This document shows, piece by piece, positions 6,559 to 13,869 of a stretch of 15,780 nucleotides of DNA. The stretch lies in NCBI GenBank assembly GCA_934660965.1, contig CAKUIM010000039.1, positions 1-15,780 of the forward strand. Reading direction: 5' to 3'. Below the pieces are notes generated by a model. That model had not been told where the DNA came from. It ran no database searches and was given only the letters and a program-made list of their open reading frames with translations. Position 1 is the stretch's first letter. Every line of letters starts with the position of its first letter. Source of the DNA: an uncultured Oscillospiraceae bacterium (lineage in GTDB: Bacteria; Bacillota; Clostridia; Oscillospirales; Oscillospiraceae). Both the position numbers and the translations under genes were made by a program.

Positions 6559-6639
6559 ATGTACCACATCATTGCGCACAAAATCTCTCTGTCTGTTACA
6601 AACGGCATCACAAAGAAAGGGAGGTTAATTTTTCAATGA
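6559..6639 (+). CDS. Possible 26-residue leader peptide
   Basis: This small reading frame begins MYHIIAHK and ends GRLIFQ. A very strong ribosome binding site, GGAGGTGA, sits 5 bases before the ATG. Its TGA stop overlaps an ATG at 6636 (ATGA) that is in frame with the lipoprotein, the usual layout for translational coupling. An in-frame ATG at 6532 would extend it by 9 residues. The stretch GGCTCAC before it can pair with GTGAGCC, which covers part of the binding site. I do not recognise the peptide, and no run of a single amino acid suggests classical attenuation. It may be a regulatory leader, or a real small protein. Confidence 0.35.
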   Translation: MYHIIAHKISLSVTNGITKKGRLIFQ

Positions 6640-6662
6640 TCAAAACAAAGGAGGCTGTTCCG

Positions 6663-7424
6663 ATGAAATTCCGCCGCACCCTGCTCCCCCTTCTGGCGCT
6701 GCTCCTTCTGTCCCTCCCCGGCTGCGCCTCCTCCCCCTCCTTCTCCCGGGCCGCCGACCCCATCCTCTCCCAGCCCGTTTCCGACATCGCCCTCCCCCGC
6801 AACCCCATCCAGGCCATTGAGGACTCTTCCAGTGACACCACCTATCTGCTCTTCGTCCTCGGCGCCCAGGAAACCGGCCCCACCGCCCTGCTGCGCGCCG
6901 CATCGGGGGAGCTGGAGGGCGAGTTTTCCTTCCCCTTCCCGGCCACCGGCGGCTTCCTTCCCGCGGCGGCCCTCTTTGAACTGGACGGCGGCGCCTCCGG
7001 CCTCCTGCAGGACGTCCCCTTGGACAGCGGCACCGGCGTCAACGTCCACTCCCTCTTCGTCATCGTCCCGGATGAGGGCAGCGCGGCCTTCGCCGCCTAC
7101 GCCCTCCCGGGTTCCCTCATAGAGGACCTCGCCGCCGCCCTGACCTTCCGCTCCTCCGGCGACGCCCTCACCTTCTCCATCGCCGGCCAGACCCTCTCCG
7201 TCCCCTCGGGCGGCGCCCTCCCCTCCGGCGCGGGCGTCACGCTGGACACCCCCGGAGACCTGCTCACCTTCGACCTGTCCGGCGCCGCCCCCGTCCTGTC
7301 CCTGGGCCTGGCCGTCTCGGCGGGCGATGCTCACCACATCTCCGCCGCCCGGCTCTCCGCCCGCATCTCCTTCCAGGGCGGCGCCTTTACCCTCTCCGAC
7401 CTCTCGCTCCATTCCCTCGACTGA
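6663..7424 (+). CDS. Putative lipoprotein of unknown function
   Basis: The 253-residue product starts MKFRR, then a long Leu-rich hydrophobic segment, then lipobox LPGC with Cys21. It should therefore be anchored to the outer face of the membrane. The mature part is rich in Ala, Gly, Ser, Leu and Pro, mostly beta-like, with no catalytic motif that I recognise. AAAGGAGG lies 8 bases before 6663. An in-frame ATG at 6636 would add nine residues and overlap the stop of the leader ORF, so it is the alternative start. Third codon positions are strongly C/G-biased like the neighbours, which supports real coding. It is transcribed alone between its own promoter and a strong terminator. Confidence 0.8.
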   Translation: MKFRRTLLPLLALLLLSLPGCASSPSFSRAADPILSQPVSDIALPRNPIQAIEDSSSDTTYLLFVLGAQETGPTALLRAASGELEGEFSFPFPATGGFLPAAALFELDGGASGLLQDVPLDSGTGVNVHSLFVIVPDEGSAAFAAYALPGSLIEDLAAALTFRSSGDALTFSIAGQTLSVPSGGALPSGAGVTLDTPGDLLTFDLSGAAPVLSLGLAVSAGDAHHISAARLSARISFQGGAFTLSDLSLHSLD

Positions 7425-7437
7425 TCCAATCCAGGCA

Positions 7438-7480
7438 AAAAGCTCCCCGGGGCACGCTTCACGTGCCCCGGGGAGCTTTT
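7438..7480. terminator. Bidirectional terminator between the lipoprotein gene and htrA
   Basis: A perfect 19-bp stem (7438-7456 with 7462-7480, loop CTTCA) has an A run on the left and a T run on the right. It can therefore stop transcripts from both convergent genes. Confidence 0.92.
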
Positions 7481-7514
7481 CAGATAAAAGGGAGGAAAGA
7501 TCAGTCTGTTTATA

Positions 7515-8909
7515 TCAGCCGCCGAAGAAATATCTCCAGGGATTGTAGTAATAGCCGTTGCCGCCCTGCTGGCCGTTCTGGCCGCCCTGCTGCTGGCTGT
7601 CGGAGCCGGAGAACGAGGAGGACTGGGTGGTGTCCTTCTGCTCATCGAAGGTCAGCTCCAGGTTCAGGTACTCGCCGCCCCGGTACACGGTGACGGTGAC
7701 GGTGTCGCCGGCTCGGTAGCCGTTCTTCACGCTGGTGAGCTGGGCGGTGCCGGTAATCTCGGTGTCGTCGATCTTGGTGATGATGTCGCCGCGCTTGATG
7801 CCGGCGGTCTCGGCGCAGGAGCCCTCCTCCACGCCGTTGACGTACACGCCCGCGGGCCAGCCGAAGGCCTGCATGTACTGCTCGGTAACGTCAGCGGGGC
7901 TCAAAACGCCCATATAGGGCCGGCCGGTGACGTAGCCGTACTGCATGTAGTCGGTGATGATATCCAGCACGTCGTTGATGGGGATGGCAAAGCCGATGCC
8001 CTCAATGGACGCGGAGGAGCTGTCTCCGTTGTTGGAGTACTTTGCGGAGGTGATGCCAGCCACCCGGCCGTAGCTGTCGAAGAGGGGGCCGCCGGAGTTG
8101 CCGGAGTTGATGGTGCAGTCGGTCTGGATCATGTTGATGACGGTGCCGTCAGACATGGTCACGGCCCGGTCGGTGGCGGAAACGCCGCCGGAGGTCTGGG
8201 AGAAGGACAGCGAGCCCAGGGCGTTGCCGATGGTACACACCGTCTCGCCCACCACCAGGTCGTCGGAGTCGCCCAGCACCACGGGCTTGAGATTCTTTAC
8301 GCCGTCCACCTTCAGCACAGCCACGTCGTTGAGCTCCTCGCCGCCCACAAGCTTCGCGTCATAGGTCTCGCCGTTATTGAAGGTCACCTTGATGGCCCGG
8401 GCGCCGTCGATGACGTGGTAGTTGGTGACGATATAGCCGTCCTCGCTGATGATGAAGCCGGAGCCCGCGCCGCTGGCCTCATACTGGTAGTAGCCCTGCT
8501 GCACCACGGTCTGCACCGTGACGCACACGCAGGAGTCCACGTAGGAGGCGTAAATTTCAGACAGGCTCATGGGGGTCAGGCCGTCCGCCTGGCTGACCTT
8601 CACGGGGGTTGGGTCGGTCTTGTTCTGGTAGATGGTGGTCTCCCCGCCGCCGGAGGGGGCCTGGGTGCCGGAAGCGCCGTTTACGCTGCTGTAGATGGCC
8701 GCGCCGCCCACGCCTGCGCCGCCGCCCACCAGGGCGCAGCACAGCACCAGGGCCACGATCCGGGCCGCGCCGCGCTTTTTCTTCCCGCCGCCCGGGGCGC
8801 CCTGGCTCTGCTGGGGCTGCGCCGGGGGCGTATAGCTGTAGTGATAGGACTGCCCGTCCCAGCCGCCCTGATCATTGCGGTTCTGGTCGTTATTCTCATA
8901 AGGATACAT
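7515..8909 (-). CDS. htrA: HtrA/DegP-like membrane-anchored serine protease with PDZ domain
   Basis: This 464-residue S1C protease probably degrades damaged proteins outside the membrane. Order: a cytoplasmic tail rich in Asn, Gln and Tyr (1-40), a basic KKKR, one membrane segment (about 50-74), a Ser/Gly/Thr linker, and a trypsin-like domain (about 115-325). The triad is visible as His165 (NYHVIDG), Asp195 (LNDVAVL) and Ser272 (GNSGGP). One PDZ domain follows (about 332-422), then a Gln/Gly-rich tail ending NPWRYFFGG. The start at 8909 gives the expected short tail; AGGAAGG lies about 12 bases upstream, and an in-frame ATG at 8954 is less likely. The gene lies 100 bases downstream of ytvI with no terminator between, so co-transcription is possible. 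Only a poor promoter match (TTGTTT, 17 bases, CATATT) is seen in the gap. Confidence 0.93.
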   Translation of the reverse strand: MYPYENNDQNRNDQGGWDGQSYHYSYTPPAQPQQSQGAPGGGKKKRGAARIVALVLCCALVGGGAGVGGAAIYSSVNGASGTQAPSGGGETTIYQNKTDPTPVKVSQADGLTPMSLSEIYASYVDSCVCVTVQTVVQQGYYQYEASGAGSGFIISEDGYIVTNYHVIDGARAIKVTFNNGETYDAKLVGGEELNDVAVLKVDGVKNLKPVVLGDSDDLVVGETVCTIGNALGSLSFSQTSGGVSATDRAVTMSDGTVINMIQTDCTINSGNSGGPLFDSYGRVAGITSAKYSNNGDSSSASIEGIGFAIPINDVLDIITDYMQYGYVTGRPYMGVLSPADVTEQYMQAFGWPAGVYVNGVEEGSCAETAGIKRGDIITKIDDTEITGTAQLTSVKNGYRAGDTVTVTVYRGGEYLNLELTFDEQKDTTQSSSFSGSDSQQQGGQNGQQGGNGYYYNPWRYFFGG

Positions 8910-9009
8910 AAAAAGCACTTCCTTCCTGATTGCTGAAGCCAGAATAACCTGCAAATATGTCCAGGGTATGACGGGAAAACAAAATGATTTTTAACGATGT
9001 GAAGTTTTT

Positions 9010-10230
9010 TCAGCCCTTCTCCTGCCCATCCGGGCCGTCAGACCCGGCAGAGCCGCCCGAATCGTCGGAGCCGGCCTCCCCCTTCAAAAGGGCGCCGATA
9101 TCCACCGCCGCCGCGCGCAGGTCCCCGGCCACCGGCCGGAAAATGCCCAGCTTTGCGAGGTTGATGAGCACCAGCAGCAGCAGCGGCCCCAGGATCATCC
9201 CCGCAACGCCTCCCAGCTGCATGCCGGCGTAGATGCCAAGCAAAGACAAAATGGGGGAAAGGCCCGTCTGGTCGCCCAGGATCTTCGGCTCGCCCACCCG
9301 GCGGAACAGCACGATCACGCCCCAGATGGCCATCAGCTCCGCCGCCTGGGCATACTTTCCGGTGATGACGTCCACCACCGCCCAGGGCACCATCACCGTG
9401 CCCGCGCCGATGATGGGGATAAAGTCCATCACCGCAAGGGCAAAGGCCAGCAGCAGGCCGTAGGGCTGCCGGATGATGAGAAAGCCCACCGTCAGGATCA
9501 CAAACACGCCCAGGCTCAGCAGCAGCTGGCTTTTGATGTAGCCGCCGAAGGCCTCCATAAAAATCCGCCGCACCTGGCCGCAGAAGCCCCGCACCCGCGT
9601 CGGGATCTGCTCGGTGACCATGCACCGCAGCCTGGGGTAGTCGCTGGTGATGAAATAGCTTGCCATGATGAACACCACCGAGGCCACTGCGAAGCTGGGT
9701 ACGCCCGACACCCAGGCCGTGGCCCGCCCGGCGATGGCACCCAGGATGCCCGAAAAGTCAAGACTGCGCACCCAATCCCCAACAGATGTCACCAGGTCGT
9801 CTCCGGTCGAGACCACCGAGTCGGGCAGCACGTCGCCCAGGTGCCGCACCCACTCGCCCACCGTGTCCACCGTGGCGTAAATGCCGTTGACCACCCCCTG
9901 CCAGTTCTCCATCAGGGATTGGATCTGGCCGAACAGCGCCCAGCCCAGGGCATAGCACAGCGCCCCCACAAGGCCGAACACCACAATGAGCAGAATGAGG
10001 GAGATCACCTTCCGGTTCCCTCCGGTCTTTTTCCGCAGCCAGCGCACCAGCGGGTTGAGGATCCACGCAAAGATCAGGGCCAGCACAAAGGGCATCAGCA
10101 GCGAAGCAAGCGGCAGCACCACCCACACCAGCGCCAGCACCGCCAGCACGATAAGCAGCGCCCGGATGCCCAGGCGCAGCCACAGCCGCCCCCGCTGGGG
10201 CCAGGTGAGCAGCTCGGAACCATTTGTCAT
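9010..10230 (-). CDS. ytvI: AI-2E/PerM-family membrane protein, YtvI-like
   Basis: This 406-residue polytopic protein matches the AI-2E family transporter domain. The hallmark C-terminal half has DFIPIIGAG (269-277), EPKILGDQTGLSPILSLLGIY (314-334) and GVAGMILGP (341-349). Paired N-terminal membrane helices (about 24-58 and 75-100) and a central soluble stretch (about 103-170) fit the family. B. subtilis YtvI is a sporulation membrane protein; other members are proposed exporters or cation antiporters, so the exact job is unknown. The tail from 383 is acidic, Gly/Ser/Asp-rich and low in complexity. The start at 10230 is supported by AAAGGAAG; the in-frame extension to 10383 overlaps the promoter. 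Confidence 0.85.
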   Translation of the reverse strand: MTNGSELLTWPQRGRLWLRLGIRALLIVLAVLALVWVVLPLASLLMPFVLALIFAWILNPLVRWLRKKTGGNRKVISLILLIVVFGLVGALCYALGWALFGQIQSLMENWQGVVNGIYATVDTVGEWVRHLGDVLPDSVVSTGDDLVTSVGDWVRSLDFSGILGAIAGRATAWVSGVPSFAVASVVFIMASYFITSDYPRLRCMVTEQIPTRVRGFCGQVRRIFMEAFGGYIKSQLLLSLGVFVILTVGFLIIRQPYGLLLAFALAVMDFIPIIGAGTVMVPWAVVDVITGKYAQAAELMAIWGVIVLFRRVGEPKILGDQTGLSPILSLLGIYAGMQLGGVAGMILGPLLLLVLINLAKLGIFRPVAGDLRAAAVDIGALLKGEAGSDDSGGSAGSDGPDGQEKG

Positions 10231-10348
10231 AAAGAAGCTTCCTTTCTCTCCGGCCCGGCTCCCGCCCGGCCGGGCAAGCGCCGCTCCCGGCAGCGCGTAT
10301 CTTCCCGGAAATCGCAGAGTGCCCCGTATGGGCCGCCCGCTTCCTTCT

Positions 10349-10377
10349 ATTATATCGTCCCCTGCGCTGATTGACAA
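10349..10377 (-). promoter_or_regulatory. Promoter of ytvI (and perhaps htrA)
   Basis: On the minus strand TTGTCA (10372-10377), a 17-base spacer and a perfect TATAAT (10349-10354) are present. The -35 box overlaps the -35 box of the opposite promoter. Confidence 0.75.
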
Positions 10378-10400
10378 GACCACGCCCTTTCGATTATACT
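10371..10400 (+). promoter_or_regulatory. Promoter of the ABC exporter-ylmH operon
   Basis: TTGACA (10371-10376), an 18-base spacer and TATACT (10395-10400) face rightward, about 70 bases before the first gene. Confidence 0.75.
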
Positions 10401-10472
10401 ATCGTATTATGGGATTTGCGGTCTCATGGCCGCCGGTCTTTTCCCATCTTTTGAAAGGAGCCTGTATGCGCT

Positions 10473-12221
10473 ATGGAACCGCAGCGTTTTCAGCGTGGGT
10501 ACCTGCCCATCTTCTTGTCTTATTATCGGCCCCACCTGGGCCTGTTCATCCTGGATATGTGCTGCGCCGTGGGCATCGCCCTGGTAGACCTGGCCTTTCC
10601 CTATGTCTCCCGCCGGTGCCTCAACGACCTGCTGCCCCAGAACCTCTACCGCGCCTTCTTCGCCGTGATGGCCGCCCTCCTGGCCGCCTACGCCCTGCGG
10701 GCGGTGATGCAGTACATCGTCACCTACATGGGCCACATGATGGGCGTGCGCATCGAGGCGGACATCCGCCGGGACCTCTTCCGCCACATGCAGAGCCTGT
10801 CCTTCTCCTTTTATGACAAGAACCGCACCGGCCAGCTCATGAGCCGCGCCACCAGCGACCTCTTCGAGATCACCGAGCTTGCCCATCACGGCCCGGAGGA
10901 CCTGCTCATCTCGGTCATCACCCTCATCGGCGCCTTCTGCCTGATGCTCACCATCCAGTGGAAGCTGGCCCTCATCGTGTGCGCGGTAGTGCCGGTGTTC
11001 GTGGTGTTCACCGTGTTCCAGCGCAGGCGCATGGTGGAGGCCTCCCTCCAGGTCAAGCAGAACATGGCCGGCATCAACAACCAGCTGGAGTCCGCCATCT
11101 CCGGCATGCGCACCGCCAAGGCCTTCGCAAACGAGGCCCAGGAGAGCGCCAAGTTCAGCCGCTCCAACGACCGCTTCAAGGGGGCCAAGCGGGGCTACTA
11201 CAAGGCCATGGCCGGGTATATGGCGGGGCTGGAGTTCGCCCTGCCGGTGATGAACGTGCTCACCATCGCCGCCGGCGGCTTCTTCCTCATGCGCGGCGAG
11301 ATGGACCTTGTGGACCTGGTCACCTTCTCCCTTTATATCTCCACCTTCCTCACCCCGGTGCGCAAGCTGGCCGCCTTTGTGGAGCAGTTTTTGAACGGCA
11401 TGGCCGGCTTCAAGCGCTTTGTGGAGCTCATGCGCACCCAGCCCGCCGTGCAGGACGCCCCTGGCGCCCCCGACATGGGCAAGGCCGCCGGCGACATCTC
11501 CATGGAGGACGTCTCCTTCGCCTACGAGACCGGCGAGACGGTCCTCGACCACATCTCCCTGCACATCGCCCCCGGGGAGACGCTGGCGGTGGTGGGCCCC
11601 TCCGGCGGCGGCAAGTCCACCCTGTGCCAGCTCATCCCCCGCTTTTACGACGTCACCGGCGGGCGCATCCTCATCGACGGGCAGGACGTGCGCGCCGTCA
11701 CCCAGCACTCTCTGCGCCAGAACATCGGCATCGTCCAGCAGGACGTGTTCCTCTTCGCCGGCACGGTGCTCGACAACATCCGCTACGGCCGGCCGGACGC
11801 CGCCGAGGAGGAGGTGGCCCAGGCCGCCCGCCTGGCCGAAATTTACGACGATATCATGGCCATGCCCGACGGCTTTCAGACCTACGTGGGCGAGCGGGGG
11901 GTCATGCTCTCCGGCGGGCAGAAGCAGCGCATCTCCATCGCCCGCATCTTCCTGAAAAACCCGCCCATCCTCATCCTGGACGAGGCCACCTCCGCCCTGG
12001 ACTCCGTCACCGAGGCCAACATCCAGCGCGCCTTCGACGCCCTCTCCCGGGGCCGCACCACCATCATCATCGCCCACCGCCTGTCCACCGTCCGGGGGGC
12101 GGACCGCATCGTGGTCGTCGACCACAACCGCATCGTGGAGGAGGGCTCCCACGCCCAGCTGCTCGCCGCCGGCGGCGCGTACGCCGCCCTCTGCCGGGCC
12201 CAGGAGGGCGGCCATGAATAA
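10473..12221 (+). CDS. ABC exporter half-transporter (fused membrane and ATPase domains)
   Basis: This 582-residue MsbA/BmrA-type protein should work as a dimer exporting lipids, drugs or peptides; the substrate is not evident. The membrane domain covers about 10-320 with six helices. The ATPase domain has Walker A GPSGGGKS (375-382), Q-loop Gln422/423, signature LSGGQ (479-483), Walker B ILILDE (499-504) and His535. AAAGGAG at 10454-10460 is 12 bases from this ATG, while an out-of-frame ATG at 10466 sits closer, at 5 bases. The stop overlaps the ylmH start by 8 bases, so the two are translationally linked. Confidence 0.93.
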   Translation: MEPQRFQRGYLPIFLSYYRPHLGLFILDMCCAVGIALVDLAFPYVSRRCLNDLLPQNLYRAFFAVMAALLAAYALRAVMQYIVTYMGHMMGVRIEADIRRDLFRHMQSLSFSFYDKNRTGQLMSRATSDLFEITELAHHGPEDLLISVITLIGAFCLMLTIQWKLALIVCAVVPVFVVFTVFQRRRMVEASLQVKQNMAGINNQLESAISGMRTAKAFANEAQESAKFSRSNDRFKGAKRGYYKAMAGYMAGLEFALPVMNVLTIAAGGFFLMRGEMDLVDLVTFSLYISTFLTPVRKLAAFVEQFLNGMAGFKRFVELMRTQPAVQDAPGAPDMGKAAGDISMEDVSFAYETGETVLDHISLHIAPGETLAVVGPSGGGKSTLCQLIPRFYDVTGGRILIDGQDVRAVTQHSLRQNIGIVQQDVFLFAGTVLDNIRYGRPDAAEEEVAQAARLAEIYDDIMAMPDGFQTYVGERGVMLSGGQKQRISIARIFLKNPPILILDEATSALDSVTEANIQRAFDALSRGRTTIIIAHRLSTVRGADRIVVVDHNRIVEEGSHAQLLAAGGAYAALCRAQEGGHE

Positions 12222-13011
12222 GCGGGAGCTTGTGGGCCGCTTCGCAGGCGACGAGGACGAGCGCATCATCCTCGCCCGGGTGCTCGACCAGATGGAGCGC
12301 GCCGCTCAGCGCTCCGTCCCCTGCGCCACCCAGTTCCTCTCCCCCGCCCAGCGCGCGGCGGCAGAAGGGATGCTGGATGCCTGCGGCGTCCGCGACCCTC
12401 TCTTTTTCGGCGGCTACGATGGGGCGGAGCGCACGGTGTGCGTCTTCCTGCCCGACTACCTCACGCCGGAGGACTATCTCGCCGGCGATGAGCTGCCCAT
12501 CGGCGCGGTGGAGGCCGCCTTCCCCGCCGGGGCAGACCTCACCCACCGGGATATGCTCGGCTCCCTCATGGGCCTGGGCCTCACCCGGGACCGGCTGGGG
12601 GACATTCTCCTTTCCGACGGCCGGGCCCAGATCGTCGCCGCCGCCGAGGCCGTCCCCATCCTGCTCTCCCAGCTGTCCAAGGCCGGGCGCTATCCCCTGC
12701 GCCTGCGGGAGATTCGCTTAAGCGAGCTCTCCCCCGCCCCCGCCCGGGTGCGCGTCATTCACGACACCGTGGCCGCCCTCCGGCTGGACGCCGTGGCCGC
12801 CGCGGGCTTCTCCCTCTCCCGGGGCAAGGCCGCCGACCTCATCTCCGCCGGCCGGGTGAGCCTCAACCACCGGGAGTGCTGCAAAGCCGACCGCACCGTG
12901 GCCCAGGGGGACGTGCTCACCTGCCGGGGCCTTGGAAAGTGCGTGCTGAAAACCGTGGGCGGCGCGTCCCGCAAGGGCCGTATCATCATTGAAATGGAGC
13001 GATATCTGTAA
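12214..13011 (+). CDS. ylmH: YlmH, S4-domain RNA-binding protein
   Basis: The 265-residue protein has the YlmH layout: an N-terminal domain, a middle region with LGLTRDRLGDIL (121-132), and a C-terminal S4 RNA-binding domain (about 188-240, with FSLSRGKAADLISAGRVSLN). B. subtilis YlmH binds ribosomes and has been linked to ribosome-associated quality control; in many Firmicutes the gene sits in the ylm/divIVA cluster beside ftsZ. Here it sits behind an ABC exporter instead. GGAGG lies about 7 bases before the ATG. It is followed by the DUF896 gene with a one-base TAATG overlap. Confidence 0.92.
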   Translation: MNKRELVGRFAGDEDERIILARVLDQMERAAQRSVPCATQFLSPAQRAAAEGMLDACGVRDPLFFGGYDGAERTVCVFLPDYLTPEDYLAGDELPIGAVEAAFPAGADLTHRDMLGSLMGLGLTRDRLGDILLSDGRAQIVAAAEAVPILLSQLSKAGRYPLRLREIRLSELSPAPARVRVIHDTVAALRLDAVAAAGFSLSRGKAADLISAGRVSLNHRECCKADRTVAQGDVLTCRGLGKCVLKTVGGASRKGRIIIEMERYL

Positions 13012-13220
13012 TGGACGCGAAAAAAATCGACCGCATCAACGAGCTTGCCCGCCGGGTGAAGGCCGGCGAGACCCTCACCCCCGAGGAGACCGCCGAGCGC
13101 GACGCCCTGCGCCGGGAGTATATCGAAAGCGTCAAGGCAAACCTTGTGGGCCAGCTCAACAACACCGTCATCGTGGAGCCTGACGGCACCCGCCACCGTC
13201 TGGGCCGCAAGGGGCAGTAA
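13011..13220 (+). CDS. DUF896 (UPF0291) small protein
   Basis: This 69-residue protein matches the YnzC-like DUF896 family. It opens KKIDRINELARRVKAG, continues LTPEETAERDALRREYIESV, and ends with NNTVIVEPDG. The first 45 residues form two predicted helices, as in the family. The biochemical role of the family is not established. The start shares its A with the ylmH stop, so translation is probably coupled; GGAG lies about 13 bases upstream, which is rather far. Confidence 0.9.
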   Translation: MDAKKIDRINELARRVKAGETLTPEETAERDALRREYIESVKANLVGQLNNTVIVEPDGTRHRLGRKGQ

Positions 13221-13253
13221 ACAGTCCGTCAATTTTATTTTGGGGTGACAGAT

Positions 13254-13694
13254 ATGGAATACACAGAAGAACAGCGCCAACATCTCTACGAAAAGCTCAA
13301 GGCCAGCATCAACGAAAAGCCCGGCTTTTCCGTCCACAACGACCTGAAAATCACAAAGCTGGAGTACGGCCGCTGCGAGGGCGAGGTGCAAATCCGCCCC
13401 GAGTCCCTCAACTCCATCGGCATCGTCCATGGCGGGTGCCTGGTGTCCCTGGCGGACAATGTGGCCGGCATGGCCATCTGCTCCACCGGCGTGAACACCA
13501 TCACCGTGGACTGCAGCTTCAGCTTCCTGCGCGCGGCCAAGGGCAGCTATGTGCGGTGCGTTGCCCAGCCGGAGAAGCTGGGCAGCAAGCTCGCCGTCAT
13601 CCGCTGCGTCCTCACCGATGACCAGGACAAGACCGTGGCCACCGGCCAGTTCACCTTCCTTGTCACCGGCGAAATCGGGAAAAAGAAAAGCTAA
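13254..13694 (+). CDS. PaaI-type hotdog-fold thioesterase
   Basis: The 146-residue protein has the single hotdog domain of the PaaI/4HBT family, which hydrolyses acyl-CoA thioesters. The hallmark loop is GIVHGGCLVSLADNVAG (residues 56-72), with His59-Gly-Gly and Asp68 as likely catalytic region. The substrate is unknown. I chose ATG 13254 because GGGGTG sits 6 bases upstream; a GTG at 13245 would add three residues but has no binding site. It starts 33 bases after the DUF896 gene and ends the operon. Confidence 0.87.
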   Translation: MEYTEEQRQHLYEKLKASINEKPGFSVHNDLKITKLEYGRCEGEVQIRPESLNSIGIVHGGCLVSLADNVAGMAICSTGVNTITVDCSFSFLRAAKGSYVRCVAQPEKLGSKLAVIRCVLTDDQDKTVATGQFTFLVTGEIGKKKS

Positions 13695-13726
13695 AGGCGC
13701 GGACAGCGCGGATGGACCAAAGCGCA

Positions 13727-13802
13727 GGCCAAAACCCAGGAAGGGGCGCAGCCCCGGATGGGTTTGGCCGGAGGCGGAGGGAAGCCGCCCGTCCCCCCGG
13801 CC
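13727..13802 (+). other. Structured non-coding stretch after the thioesterase gene
   Basis: Two adjacent fold-back structures are seen. The first pairs 13727-13738 with 13759-13769 (one base bulged) around an inner hairpin GGGGC-GCA-GCCCC (13743-13755). The second pairs GGCCGG (13766-13771) with CCGGCC (13797-13802) around GGCGG/CCGCC (13773-13777 with 13785-13789). The two outer stems share four bases. No reading frame of note lies here. It may be a 3' UTR structure, a dispersed repeat, or a small RNA. Confidence 0.45.
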
Positions 13803-13827
13803 GGGATCCGGCAGTCTCATCATAGAG

Positions 13828-13863
13828 AAAAGCGGCCGTGCAGAGCTTGCACGGCCGCTTTTT
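13828..13863. terminator. Bidirectional terminator between the thioesterase gene and mnmE
   Basis: A perfect 15-bp stem (13828-13842 with 13848-13862, loop GAGCT) ends in five T residues on the plus strand and four on the minus strand. It serves both convergent transcripts. Confidence 0.92.
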
Positions 13864-13869
13864 ATCCAT

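Noticed and set aside
8910..9009. A clear separate promoter for htrA
   Set aside because: The only match (TTGTTT, 17 bases, CATATT) is weak, so co-transcription with ytvI is at least as likely; it is not listed as a feature.
10407..12269. A 620-codon open frame on the minus strand opposite the ABC exporter
   Set aside because: It is a by-product of GC-rich third positions. The translation is low complexity, rich in Gly, His, Val and Asp, with no domain, while the plus strand shows every ABC motif.
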